From assembly GCA_013694885.1 (NCBI GenBank), contig JACDBO010000348.1:1-8807 (forward strand): a stretch of 8,807 bases of DNA. The letters run 5' to 3'. The notes under the pieces are model-generated. The model was not told where the DNA came from. It ran no database searches and was given only the letters and a program-made list of their open reading frames with translations. Shown here piece by piece: positions 1 through 4,977 of the stretch. The translations under genes were made by a program, and so were the position numbers. Each line of letters starts with the position of its first letter. Position 1 is the stretch's first letter. The DNA is from Chloroflexia bacterium. GTDB taxonomy: Bacteria > Chloroflexota > Chloroflexia > Thermomicrobiales > UBA6265.

Positions 1-38
1 TCTGGGGACTGAAGTGATTCCTCCACTCCCCTCACCCC

Positions 39-863
39 CTAGCCAATCAGCAGCGATTCGCCGCCGTCGATCCAGACTTCGGTGCCGGTGATGTGGTCGG
101 CATCGTCGGAGAGCAGAAACGCGATCAGCCGCGCCACTTGGTCGGGTGTGCCCGGTCCGCCGGCCAGCGGGTGGTTGCCTTGCGGGAACTCGACGGGAAT
201 GCGCACCCGCTCGATGTTGCGCCGCTCGGTGTTGTCGTCGATCGCCGTCGTGATTGCACCGGGGCAGATCACGTTGACCCGGATGCGGTCGCGGGCAAGT
301 TCCAGCGCGGTCATCTTGGCGAAGGCCACCTGACCGGCCTTGCTGCACGAATAGGCGGTCGCCCCGGTGTTGCTGAACGTCCGCGTGCCGTTGACCGAGG
401 CGGTGACGACGACCGCGCCGCCCCGCCGCCGCAGCAGCGGCAGCGCCAGCTTGACAGTGAGAAAAGTCCCGGTCAGGTTGGTCGCCAGGGTGTGCTCCCA
501 CTCGGCCAGGGTCAGCTCGTCGAGCGGCGCATGCACCCCGTTGATCCCGGCGTTGGCGACGACCATGTCCAGCCGGCCCCACCGCCGCTCGACCTCCCCG
601 TAGGCGGCCGTCAGCGCCGCCTCGCTCCGCACATCGGCGACAAGCGCCAGCGCCTCACCGCCGGCGCCCTCGATGCTCGCCACCGTCTCCCGCACATTCC
701 CCTCGTCGTGGGAGAGCACGCCGACGTTCGCCCCCCGCCGCGCCAGCTGAATCGCCGCTGCCCGCCCGATCCCGGTTCCCGCCCCGGTCACCACCGCCAC
801 CCGCGCCCCGAAGGACTGAACACCAGGGACTGAGGCCCGAGTTGGTTCCTTCGCTCCCTCCAC
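39..863 (-). CDS. SDR family NAD(P)-dependent oxidoreductase
   Basis: Classical short-chain dehydrogenase/reductase, a cytosolic NAD(P)-dependent oxidoreductase of about 274 residues, near the usual 250-280. Counting from the longest frame (TTG at 884), the Rossmann motif TGAGTGIG is at 33-40, NAG at 111-113, and the catalytic Asn136, Ser163, Tyr178 and Lys182 (YSCSK) are all present. The C-terminus (GTEVWIDGGESLLIG) is typical of the family. I chose GTG at 863 because AGGGGG (877-872 on the minus strand) sits 8 nt before it. TTG at 884 has no such site, and GTG at 872 is also possible. The first ~20 residues lie in repeat-like DNA and are not conserved-looking, so the start is uncertain. The substrate cannot be read from the sequence; members range from 3-oxoacyl-ACP reductases to sugar and secondary-alcohol dehydrogenases. 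No operon partner is visible. Confidence 0.9.
   Translation of the reverse strand: MEGAKEPTRASVPGVQSFGARVAVVTGAGTGIGRAAAIQLARRGANVGVLSHDEGNVRETVASIEGAGGEALALVADVRSEAALTAAYGEVERRWGRLDMVVANAGINGVHAPLDELTLAEWEHTLATNLTGTFLTVKLALPLLRRRGGAVVVTASVNGTRTFSNTGATAYSCSKAGQVAFAKMTALELARDRIRVNVICPGAITTAIDDNTERRNIERVRIPVEFPQGNHPLAGGPGTPDQVARLIAFLLSDDADHITGTEVWIDGGESLLIG
813..840. repeat. Heptanucleotide-period repeat (GGACTGA type)
   Basis: The plus strand reads GGACTGA, ACACCAG, GGACTGA, GGCCCGA in 7-nt register; two units are identical and the others degenerate. It falls in the N-terminal coding extension of the dehydrogenase, upstream of the Rossmann fold. It belongs to the same 7-nt-period family as four other arrays in this window. 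Confidence 0.45.
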
Positions 864-876
864 CTCGTTCACCCCC

Positions 877-909
877 TCATCCAATCATCAGCGACTGGCC
901 AGAGCCGCC
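877..909 (-). pseudogene. C-terminal remnant of a second SDR gene
   Basis: Read on the minus strand, this stretch encodes GGSGQSLMIG followed by TGA. It closely matches the last residues of the dehydrogenase just downstream (DGGESLLIG, stop). The similarity continues past both stops: the DNA at 32-61 and 870-900 shares CACCCCCT, CCAATCA and CAGCGA in the same order. No Rossmann or YxxxK segment can be found further upstream, so this appears to be the 3' end of a tandem paralogue whose body was lost. The identification rests on a short match made by eye. Confidence 0.5.
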
Positions 910-1386
910 AGGTTCCGCCCCAATCCTCGGGGAAGACCTCCACTGCCGCGCAGTCCGCATACCGCCAAACGGAGGACCGAGGATCGAGGGCCGAGGAAAT
1001 GATCAGTTATTGAGTGGCCCCCACAATTGTCATTTTCGAGCCGCGGGAGGCAGCGAGAAATCTCTCGTTGAAGGCCAACCCCGCCCGATCCACCAAACTC
1101 GCCTCAACCGCACGCGAGTTACGGAACCACCGAGCTTCGGAACATCTCGGCGGACCTCCTGTCCTGTCCGACTCGATCGTGCGGCTCGCACATGCCAGAC
1201 AAAAAACAACGTAGTTACGTAGTAGCGATCTCCCCGCATGAGTGCTCCTCCTCTATCGCCAAAGCCAATCGAAGCCATGCGAACTCCGGCAAATCTGCGC
1301 GGCGAACGGCCCCACCTCATCAAGAGAACGTTGTGGTGATGCCAGCGGCAAGAGCATCATGATTTCAGGGGTGATACCATGGCGCC
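910..1386. other. Gene-poor region, no convincing CDS
   Basis: About 480 bases without a gene I can recognise on either strand. It contains a heptad repeat array (972-999), an AT-richer patch with two TACGTA-like words around 1209-1224, and a 69-codon minus-strand frame (1239-1030). That frame begins MRGDRYYV and has GAGGAGG seven bases before its ATG, but its remaining residues are arginine-rich and resemble no family I know. The segment looks like decayed sequence. Confidence 0.5.
972..999. repeat. Heptanucleotide tandem repeat (GAGGACC type)
   Basis: Four units in perfect 7-nt register on the plus strand: GAGGACC, GAGGATC, GAGGGCC, GAGGAAA. The first four bases are invariant. It lies in the gene-poor region upstream of the dehydrogenase and is related to the array at 4902-4936. 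Confidence 0.7.
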
Positions 1387-1602
1387 ATGAGACGGACAAC
1401 GATCATAGCCACCGACGAGTTGCTCCAGCGGCTTCGCCAGATTGCGATCGAGCGGCGCATCTCGCTCGCCGCGCTCATCCGCGAGGCATTGGAGGAAAAG
1501 GCTCAGCACCACCGTCCACGCCCACGCAGTCTGGGCATCGGTGACTCCGGCCACACCGACACCGCACGGCGGGCGGGCGACGAGCGCCCCGTACCTCGAT
1601 AA
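1387..1602 (+). CDS. Ribbon-helix-helix (CopG-type) antitoxin, VapB-like
   Basis: A 71-residue protein with an N-terminal ribbon-helix-helix DNA-binding fold: beta strand RRTTIIA (2-8), helix DELLQRLRQIAIE (10-22), helix SLAALIREALEEK (26-38), then a basic, Gly/Ser-containing tail (SLGIGDSGHTDTARR). In VapBC modules such a protein represses its own operon, and its C-terminal tail neutralises the PIN-domain toxin. The context supports this, because the C-terminal codons of a PIN toxin lie 55 nt beyond its stop. ATG at 1387 is the natural start; the best purine-rich site (AGGGGTG, 1367-1373) is rather far upstream and is better placed for a four-codon frame (MAP, 1379-1390) whose TGA overlaps this ATG. 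The stop codon lies inside the first 13-bp repeat, so a few original C-terminal residues may be missing. It is probably an orphan antitoxin. Confidence 0.75.
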   Translation: MRRTTIIATDELLQRLRQIAIERRISLAALIREALEEKAQHHRPRPRSLGIGDSGHTDTARRAGDERPVPR

Positions 1603-1636
1603 CCATCACTGATAACCATCACTGATAACCATCACT
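1598..1636. repeat. Three perfect 13-bp tandem repeats
   Basis: Three identical copies of GATAACCATCACT at 1598-1610, 1611-1623 and 1624-1636. The first copy supplies the antitoxin stop codon (TAA, 1600-1602). The array sits exactly between the antitoxin and the toxin remnant, where the body of the toxin gene should be. It therefore probably marks the deletion junction. Confidence 0.95.
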
Positions 1637-1640
1637 GTAC

Positions 1641-1728
1641 GCAGCCTTGATCCTTGACGCTGGATCACCGCCACTTCAGCCTCATGCGGCCACGGCACGT
1701 CGACGCCCTGCACCTCGTGCCCGGCTGA
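1641..1728 (+). pseudogene. VapC-type PIN-domain toxin, C-terminal remnant
   Basis: The frame 1657-1728 encodes TLDHRHFSLMRPRHVDALHL then VPG and a stop. This is the typical end of VapC-family PIN ribonucleases, where a TLD-x-x-HF segment carries the last conserved acidic residue and is followed by a leucine- and proline-containing tail. Just upstream, 1641-1655 reads AALIL in another frame, so one extra base around 1655-1657 breaks what would be an ILTLD run. The N-terminal ~100 codons, including the first acidic catalytic residues, are absent. The remnant follows the ribbon-helix-helix gene and the 13-bp repeats, as expected if a vapBC pair lost most of vapC. It cannot encode an active nuclease. 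Confidence 0.72.
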
Positions 1729-1759
1729 TCCAACTCCGGCAGCTCAAGCACGCCGCACA

Positions 1760-1789
1760 GGGAACCAGCCTGCCCTGGCGATTGTAGAG
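1760..1789 (+). promoter_or_regulatory. Predicted ECF sigma-dependent promoter (autoregulatory)
   Basis: GGGAACC (1760-1766), exactly 17 nt, then GTAGAG (1784-1789). GGAAC is the classic -35 element of ECF sigma factors, and the spacing fits. The same two elements with the same spacing occur before the cupredoxin gene at 4085-4114. The GTAGAG element begins 71 nt before the proposed sigma factor start, suggesting a leader of about 60 nt. The sigma factor would drive its own operon, as is common for this family. Confidence 0.6.
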
Positions 1790-1823
1790 AGTACCGAGCA
1801 GAGCCGCGCCGGCGGAAGCGCTC

Positions 1824-1844
1824 AGTCCCAAGTCCTGAATCCTG
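1824..1844. repeat. Heptanucleotide repeat in sigma gene leader
   Basis: Three 7-nt units on the plus strand: AGTCCCA, AGTCCTG, AATCCTG. On the opposite strand they read as CAGGACT-like units related to the other arrays here. They fall in the predicted 5' leader of the sigma operon. Confidence 0.55.
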
Positions 1845-1854
1845 AGGATCGCCA

Positions 1855-2445
1855 CTGGACGAATCCGAGCTGGTCTCCCGGGCCAAGAGCGGGGAGGTGG
1901 CCGCCTACGAGGAGCTCCTACGGCGTTACCAGCGGCTTGCCTTTCGCGTCGCCTACGTCATCTCCGGCGATACCGACGAGGCGGAGGATGTGGCGCAGAC
2001 CGCCTTCGTCAACGCCTGGCTCGCCTTGTCACGCTTCCGCGCCGGGGCGTCGTTCCGGCCGTGGCTGCTGCGCATCGTCGCCAACGAGGCGAAGAACCGG
2101 GGCATGGCCGCCGCCCGTCGTCGCCGCTTCGTCCTCGCCCTGGCCGCCGACGAAGCGCACCGGCCGCTGGTGGCCGATCCGCCCGACGCCGCCCTGGTCA
2201 CGGCGGAGCGGAGCGAGTGGCTCGTCGACCACCTCAACCGGCTGCGCGAAGCGGATCGGACGGTGCTCACGCTGCGCTACGCCCTCGACCTCCCGGAAGC
2301 GGAGATCGCCGCGGCACTCGGCTGCCGCCGCGGCACCGTCAAGTCCCGCCTCCACCGCGCGCTCGGCCGCTTGCGCGCCCAGATCACGACTGATCAGGCG
2401 TCGGACGATGGGGCAAACCCCGCGCGAGGAGGCGACCTCCCATGA
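1855..2445 (+). CDS. ECF-family RNA polymerase sigma-70 factor
   Basis: Alternative sigma factor of the extracytoplasmic function type, about 196 residues. Counting from CTG at 1855, region 2 spans ~5-90, with the core-binding stretch DEAEDVAQTAFVNAW (41-55) and the -10-recognising FRPWLLRIVANEAKNR (67-82). Region 4 spans ~124-175, with the helix-turn-helix LPEAEIAAALGCRRGTVKSR around 146-165. The frame opens only after a TGA at 1843-1845 and has no ATG upstream of the core. GTG at 1897 would cut off helix one (DESELVSRAKSGE), which family members have. CTG at 1855 keeps it and lies 6 nt after TGAGGA (1843-1848), so I prefer CTG; an ancestral ATG may have mutated. The stop overlaps the anti-sigma ATG, which implies coupled translation and binding of the two products. 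Regulation is probably by its own promoter at 1760-1789. Confidence 0.9.
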   Translation: MDESELVSRAKSGEVAAYEELLRRYQRLAFRVAYVISGDTDEAEDVAQTAFVNAWLALSRFRAGASFRPWLLRIVANEAKNRGMAAARRRRFVLALAADEAHRPLVADPPDAALVTAERSEWLVDHLNRLREADRTVLTLRYALDLPEAEIAAALGCRRGTVKSRLHRALGRLRAQITTDQASDDGANPARGGDLP

Positions 2446-3407
2446 CCGAACCACGGACGTCAACCGACGATCTGGAGCAGCGCCTGAGCCATCTCCGACA
2501 CCACATCGCCTTCCCACCGACGCCAGACCTCGCCGCGAGCGTGCTCGCCGAGATCGATCGCCGGCGCACCATCCCGACGGGCGGCGCGCACCGATCACAT
2601 CGCTGGGCGCTGGCCGGTGTGGTCGTCGCCCTCGTCGTCGCCCTGCTCGCCGTGCCGAAGACGCGCGCGGTCGTGACCGATTGGCTCGATCTCCCCGGCG
2701 TTCGGATCGTGCTCATCGACGACGCGCCGACGGGAACTATGCCGCCGCCGAGTGCCGTCGGCATGACGCTCCTCCTGGGCGAGCGCGTGACGCTGGCCGG
2801 CGCGGCGGCCGAAGCACCCTTCGCGATCCGCCTTCCCGCTGGCGACTCGCTCGGCGCGCCGGACGAGGTCTACGTCCGCCACGTCGAGGGCGGCGCGCTC
2901 ATCAGCCTGCTCTACCTGCCGCGCTCCGGCCTCCCCGAGATCGGCGAGACGGGCGTCGGCGCGCTGCTGATGCAGTTCCAGACGGAAGAGGATGTCCAGC
3001 TCCTCCTCAAGAGCGTCATGGGGTCGGGCGATGTGCTCCCGGTGCGAATCGGCACCGCCGCCGGCTACTGGGTCGCTGGCGGCCGGCTCACCGTCGTCGC
3101 GCCCGATCCCTCCCAACCGGTCTTCAACGAGACGGACGCTCGCTCGACCGGGAACGTCCTGCTCTGGGCCGAGGGCGGCGTCACCTACCGCCTGGAGACG
3201 GCGCTCGACCGCAACGCGGCGATTGCCCTGGCCACGAGCCTGCCGCCTCTTGTCCTGACGCCCACGGTGTCGATGAACTGGGGCGAGGGTGCGGGTTCCG
3301 ATCGTGCGATGAGAGCGATGGACCGCCCGCGTTGCGGGGTCGGAAGAAGGAGCGCCACATGGGGTGTTTGGTACCGTTGCTGCGCCGCATACTCATGGGA
3401 TGGGTGA
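2442..3407 (+). CDS. Membrane-anchored anti-sigma factor (no zinc motif)
   Basis: Predicted single-pass membrane protein of 321 residues that should hold the preceding ECF sigma factor inactive. The cytoplasmic part (1-54) has two helix-forming stretches, DDLEQRLSHLRHHIAF and DLAASVLAEIDRRR, but lacks the HxxxCxxC zinc motif. One hydrophobic segment, WALAGVVVALVVALLAVP (55-72), is followed by an external domain of ~200 residues. The start is firm: ATG overlaps the sigma stop (ATGA), with AGGAGG at 2427-2432. The external domain seems to end near SLPPL (266-270). The last ~50 residues are low-similarity, Arg/Cys-rich and overlap the next small gene in another frame, suggesting loss of the original stop. 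The assignment rests on position, topology and domain style; I cannot name the external sensor domain. Confidence 0.72.
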   Translation: MTEPRTSTDDLEQRLSHLRHHIAFPPTPDLAASVLAEIDRRRTIPTGGAHRSHRWALAGVVVALVVALLAVPKTRAVVTDWLDLPGVRIVLIDDAPTGTMPPPSAVGMTLLLGERVTLAGAAAEAPFAIRLPAGDSLGAPDEVYVRHVEGGALISLLYLPRSGLPEIGETGVGALLMQFQTEEDVQLLLKSVMGSGDVLPVRIGTAAGYWVAGGRLTVVAPDPSQPVFNETDARSTGNVLLWAEGGVTYRLETALDRNAAIALATSLPPLVLTPTVSMNWGEGAGSDRAMRAMDRPRCGVGRRSATWGVWYRCCAAYSWDG

Positions 3408-3460
3408 TCGCCAAGGCGCTCGCCTGGTTCCGGCGGCGTCAAAGCCGCGACATCCAGTAG
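3359..3460 (+). CDS. 33-residue small protein of the sigma operon
   Basis: A short frame of 33 residues beginning MGCLVPLLRRILMGWV and ending in the charged tail FRRRQSRDIQ. The ATG at 3359 is preceded at 6 nt by AGAAGGAG (3345-3352), one of the best ribosome binding sites in the window, which is the main reason for calling it. The gene overlaps the last 49 nt of the anti-sigma frame in a different frame and ends 53 nt after it. Residues 4-24 form a hydrophobic/amphipathic helix with two arginines, followed by a strongly basic C-terminus, so it may lie at or in the membrane. I do not recognise the family. Its position suggests co-expression with the sigma/anti-sigma pair. It could be a regulator of the anti-sigma factor or a chance frame. 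Confidence 0.5.
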   Translation: MGCLVPLLRRILMGWVIAKALAWFRRRQSRDIQ

Positions 3461-3509
3461 ACGCGCGGATGCGCTCAGATGCGCTATACACGGTGCCTCA
3501 GCGCGTCTG
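3459..3509 (+). other. Competing inverted repeats after the sigma operon
   Basis: The segment AGCGCGTCTG (3500-3509) can pair with CAGATGCGCT (3476-3485), giving a 10-bp stem with one G-U. Part of it (GCGCGTCT, 3501-3508) can instead pair perfectly with AGACGCGC (3459-3466), which starts at the small gene's stop codon. There is no T tract, so this is not a standard intrinsic terminator. It could mark the operon's 3' end or a processing site. Confidence 0.35.
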
Positions 3510-3544
3510 CAAAGCGTCCGATCAGGCCCAAAACCCATGCGAGG

Positions 3545-3573
3545 TTGTCGTATTTGCTCGTCGGTTGTAAGGT
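3545..3573 (+). promoter_or_regulatory. Weak candidate promoter for the cold-shock gene
   Basis: TTGTCG (3545-3550), a 17-nt spacer, then TAAGGT (3568-3573). The -35 box matches four of six consensus bases and the -10 only about three. It would leave a leader of ~80 nt before the cold-shock ATG. The call rests mainly on position and the AT-richer composition. Confidence 0.25.
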
Positions 3574-3580
3574 TAAGAGT

Positions 3581-3604
3581 GCTCGGATGATCGAGCGGGG
3601 CTCG
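3581..3604 (+). other. Alternating stem elements in cold-shock leader
   Basis: GCTCG (3581-3585), CGAGC (3592-3596) and GCTCG (3600-3604) form an A-A'-A arrangement. The middle element can pair with either neighbour, giving two mutually exclusive 5-bp hairpins. It lies about 57-80 nt upstream of the cold-shock start codon. Structured leaders that switch fold with temperature are known for cspA in Escherichia coli; a similar role here is conjecture. Confidence 0.3.
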
Positions 3605-3660
3605 CCGCAACGATGGTTGATGCCTCTAACAGCTCTACGTAGCAGGACGAAAAGACCGAT

Positions 3661-3888
3661 ATGCCTAACGGAACCATCAAGACGATCCGCGCCGAACGAG
3701 GATTCGGCTTCATCAGCCCGGAGGGGGACAACCGCCGCGGCGATGACCTCTTCTTCCACGCGTCGGCCGTCCAGGACGTCACTTTCGACGAACTTCAGGA
3801 AGGCCAGCAGGTCAGCTTTGATGAGGAGCCCGACCCGCGCGATCCGCGCCGTCAGCGCGCGGTCCACGTCCGCCTCGTCGAGGACTAG
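3661..3888 (+). CDS. Cold-shock domain protein (CspA family)
   Basis: Single cold-shock domain of 75 residues, slightly longer than the usual 66-70. Such proteins bind single-stranded RNA or DNA and act as RNA chaperones in the cytoplasm. The RNP1-like motif GFGFISP is at 14-20 and the RNP2-like LFFHAS at 30-35. The opening GTIKTIRAERGFGFI is a close variant of the family's usual GTVKWF-x-x-x-KGFGFI, with Trp and Phe of the strand replaced by Thr and Ile. An Arg/Asp-rich loop (DPRDPRRQR, 58-66) precedes the last strand. Only a weak ribosome binding site (AGGACG) lies before ATG 3661. The gene has its own leader and is closed by hairpins at 3935-4040, so it appears monocistronic. It could act in general growth or stress rather than strictly in cold. 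Confidence 0.93.
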   Translation: MPNGTIKTIRAERGFGFISPEGDNRRGDDLFFHASAVQDVTFDELQEGQQVSFDEEPDPRDPRRQRAVHVRLVED

Positions 3889-3934
3889 ACGGGCTCCCAC
3901 CGCGACCCCGTCCCGGTGATCGCTACAGCATCGA

Positions 3935-3973
3935 CATTTCCTCATCGAAACCGCTGAGTTCGATGAGGAAATG
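3935..3973 (+). other. Perfect 15-bp inverted repeat downstream of csp
   Basis: CATTTCCTCATCGAA (3935-3949) and its exact reverse complement (3959-3973) flank a 9-nt loop. The stem is long, AT-containing and perfect, but no T tract follows on either strand. It is thus not a canonical intrinsic terminator; it may protect the 3' end of the mRNA, act with the next hairpin, or be a protein-binding site. Confidence 0.6.
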
Positions 3974-3997
3974 GGTTGCCCCACACACGGGCACGAG

Positions 3998-4040
3998 AGG
4001 CAGAGAGATCGACACGTTCGTCGACCTCTCTGCCTTTTCT
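3998..4040 (+). terminator. Intrinsic terminator of the cold-shock gene
   Basis: AGGCAGAGAGATCGAC (3998-4013) pairs with GTCGACCTCTCTGCCT (4020-4035) over 16 positions with one mismatch and a 6-nt loop (ACGTTC), followed by TTTCT. The stem and short T run fit Rho-independent termination on the plus strand, about 110 nt after the cold-shock stop. It separates that gene from the cupredoxin gene, which has its own predicted promoter at 4085-4114. Confidence 0.7.
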
Positions 4041-4084
4041 GTGTCCATCTCGCTCCGCCTCCTTCACCCGCACAGCCCACTCGT

Positions 4085-4114
4085 GGGAACCACCGAGCCG
4101 TCTCGCATGTAGAG
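4085..4114 (+). promoter_or_regulatory. Predicted ECF sigma-dependent promoter of cupredoxin gene
   Basis: GGGAACC (4085-4091), 17 nt, GTAGAG (4109-4114), followed by GTAC. This matches the motif before the sigma operon (1760-1789) in both elements and in spacing. GTAGAG starts 71 nt before the cupredoxin ATG. It predicts that the ECF factor encoded upstream switches this gene on. Confidence 0.6.
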
Positions 4115-4179
4115 GTACAGACGGCCCGGCAGCGTGGGCTGCCCCGGTGCGCCGTCACCGCGGGAAAGGAGTCGGAGTC

Positions 4180-4899
4180 ATGAAGGGTCGCATCGGAGTC
4201 GTGGCGTTCGTGGTATTGCTCGCGGTCGGTGTGGCGCCCCCCGCCTCGGCCGGCGGCTGGGCAACGGTCGAGCTCGACGCCTGGCCGGCCAAGGTCGTCG
4301 CCGGCAAACCGCTCACGATCGGGTTCCAGGTCTTGCAACACGGCGAACAGCCGGTGGCGGGCGCTCTGCCACGCTTGACGGCAACGCACCGGACCAGCGG
4401 CGAGCGCCTCCACGCCGACGGCACGGCCGATGGCGCCGCGGGGCACTACCGCGTGACCGTGACGTTCCCGGTGGCTGGCGCCTGGAAGTGGAGCATTGCC
4501 AGCTCCTCAGCCCCATCCGTCACCGCCTTCGAAGCGCTCGATGTCGCGCTGCCACCGCTCGCGGCCAAGCCCGAGCGGGCGTCGATCTGGAAAGATCGGT
4601 CCCATTACCCGGGCCGGGGTGCCGGGATCGCCGCGCCCAGCGCCAAGAGCACGGTCAAGATCACGATCCATGACGGCGGGTTCGCGCCAGCGCGGGTCGA
4701 AATCCCACGCGGAGCGACGGTCGAGTGGTCGAACACCGGGATCATGCCGCACCAAGTGATGGGCACCGACCTCGCCTTCGACGACTCCAACCTGCTGCGG
4801 ACGAACGAAACCTTCACCCGGAGCCTGAATGAGCCGGGTACCTATACCTACCTCTGCGGTCCGCACCAGGCCATGATCGGCACGATCGTCGTGACATGA
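4180..4899 (+). CDS. Exported YtkA/FixH-like and cupredoxin two-domain protein
   Basis: Predicted secreted protein of 239 residues with a type 1 copper site. A Sec signal peptide occupies 1-24 (hydrophobic 5-20, cleavage after ASA). Residues ~28-108 form a beta-sandwich of the YtkA/FixH kind (ELDAWPAKVVAGKPLTIGFQ ... WKWSI). Residues ~158-239 are a cupredoxin with ligands His191 (MPHQV), Cys226, His229 and Met232 (YLCGPHQAM). The Cys-x2-His-x2-Met spacing is amicyanin-like. Cupredoxins carry electrons or hold copper outside the membrane; YtkA-like domains often accompany copper handling. ATG 4180 follows GAAAGGAG (4164-4171), and the signal peptide begins there, so the start is firm. The gene stands alone, after a terminator and an ECF-type promoter. 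Electron transfer, copper storage or stress protection are all possible. Confidence 0.88.
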   Translation: MKGRIGVVAFVVLLAVGVAPPASAGGWATVELDAWPAKVVAGKPLTIGFQVLQHGEQPVAGALPRLTATHRTSGERLHADGTADGAAGHYRVTVTFPVAGAWKWSIASSSAPSVTAFEALDVALPPLAAKPERASIWKDRSHYPGRGAGIAAPSAKSTVKITIHDGGFAPARVEIPRGATVEWSNTGIMPHQVMGTDLAFDDSNLLRTNETFTRSLNEPGTYTYLCGPHQAMIGTIVVT

Positions 4900-4901
4900 C
4901 G

Positions 4902-4936
4902 AAGGGCCGAGGAGCGAGGGCCGAGGGCCGAGTCAG
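4902..4936. repeat. Heptanucleotide tandem repeat (GAGGGCC type)
   Basis: Five units in 7-nt register beginning 3 nt after the cupredoxin stop: AAGGGCC, GAGGAGC, GAGGGCC, GAGGGCC, GAGTCAG. Two are identical. It is the same family as the array at 972-999. Confidence 0.75.
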
Positions 4937-4977
4937 TTGCGGCGGCGGAATGCTCTCAACCCGGCGCTGGCGCGCCA

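Noticed and set aside
93..833. 246-codon plus-strand frame opposite the dehydrogenase
   Set aside because: Antisense shadow; the minus strand has the complete SDR motif set.
1123..1151. Third possible ECF promoter: GGAACC followed 17 nt later by CTCGGC
   Set aside because: It shares GGAACCACCGAGC with the 4085 site but lacks the GTAGAG element, and no recognisable gene follows at the right distance.
1598..1636. Three 13-bp repeats as a CRISPR or iteron array
   Set aside because: Units are contiguous with no spacers, and no replication or Cas gene is nearby.
3435..3455. GGCG-TCAAA-GCCGC hairpin as sigma operon terminator
   Set aside because: Short stem inside the small gene's coding sequence and no T tract.
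1937..3460. 507-codon plus-strand frame
   Set aside because: It is a shadow of the sigma and anti-sigma genes: Arg/Pro-rich, no domain, and only its last 33 codons (the small protein) have their own ribosome binding site.
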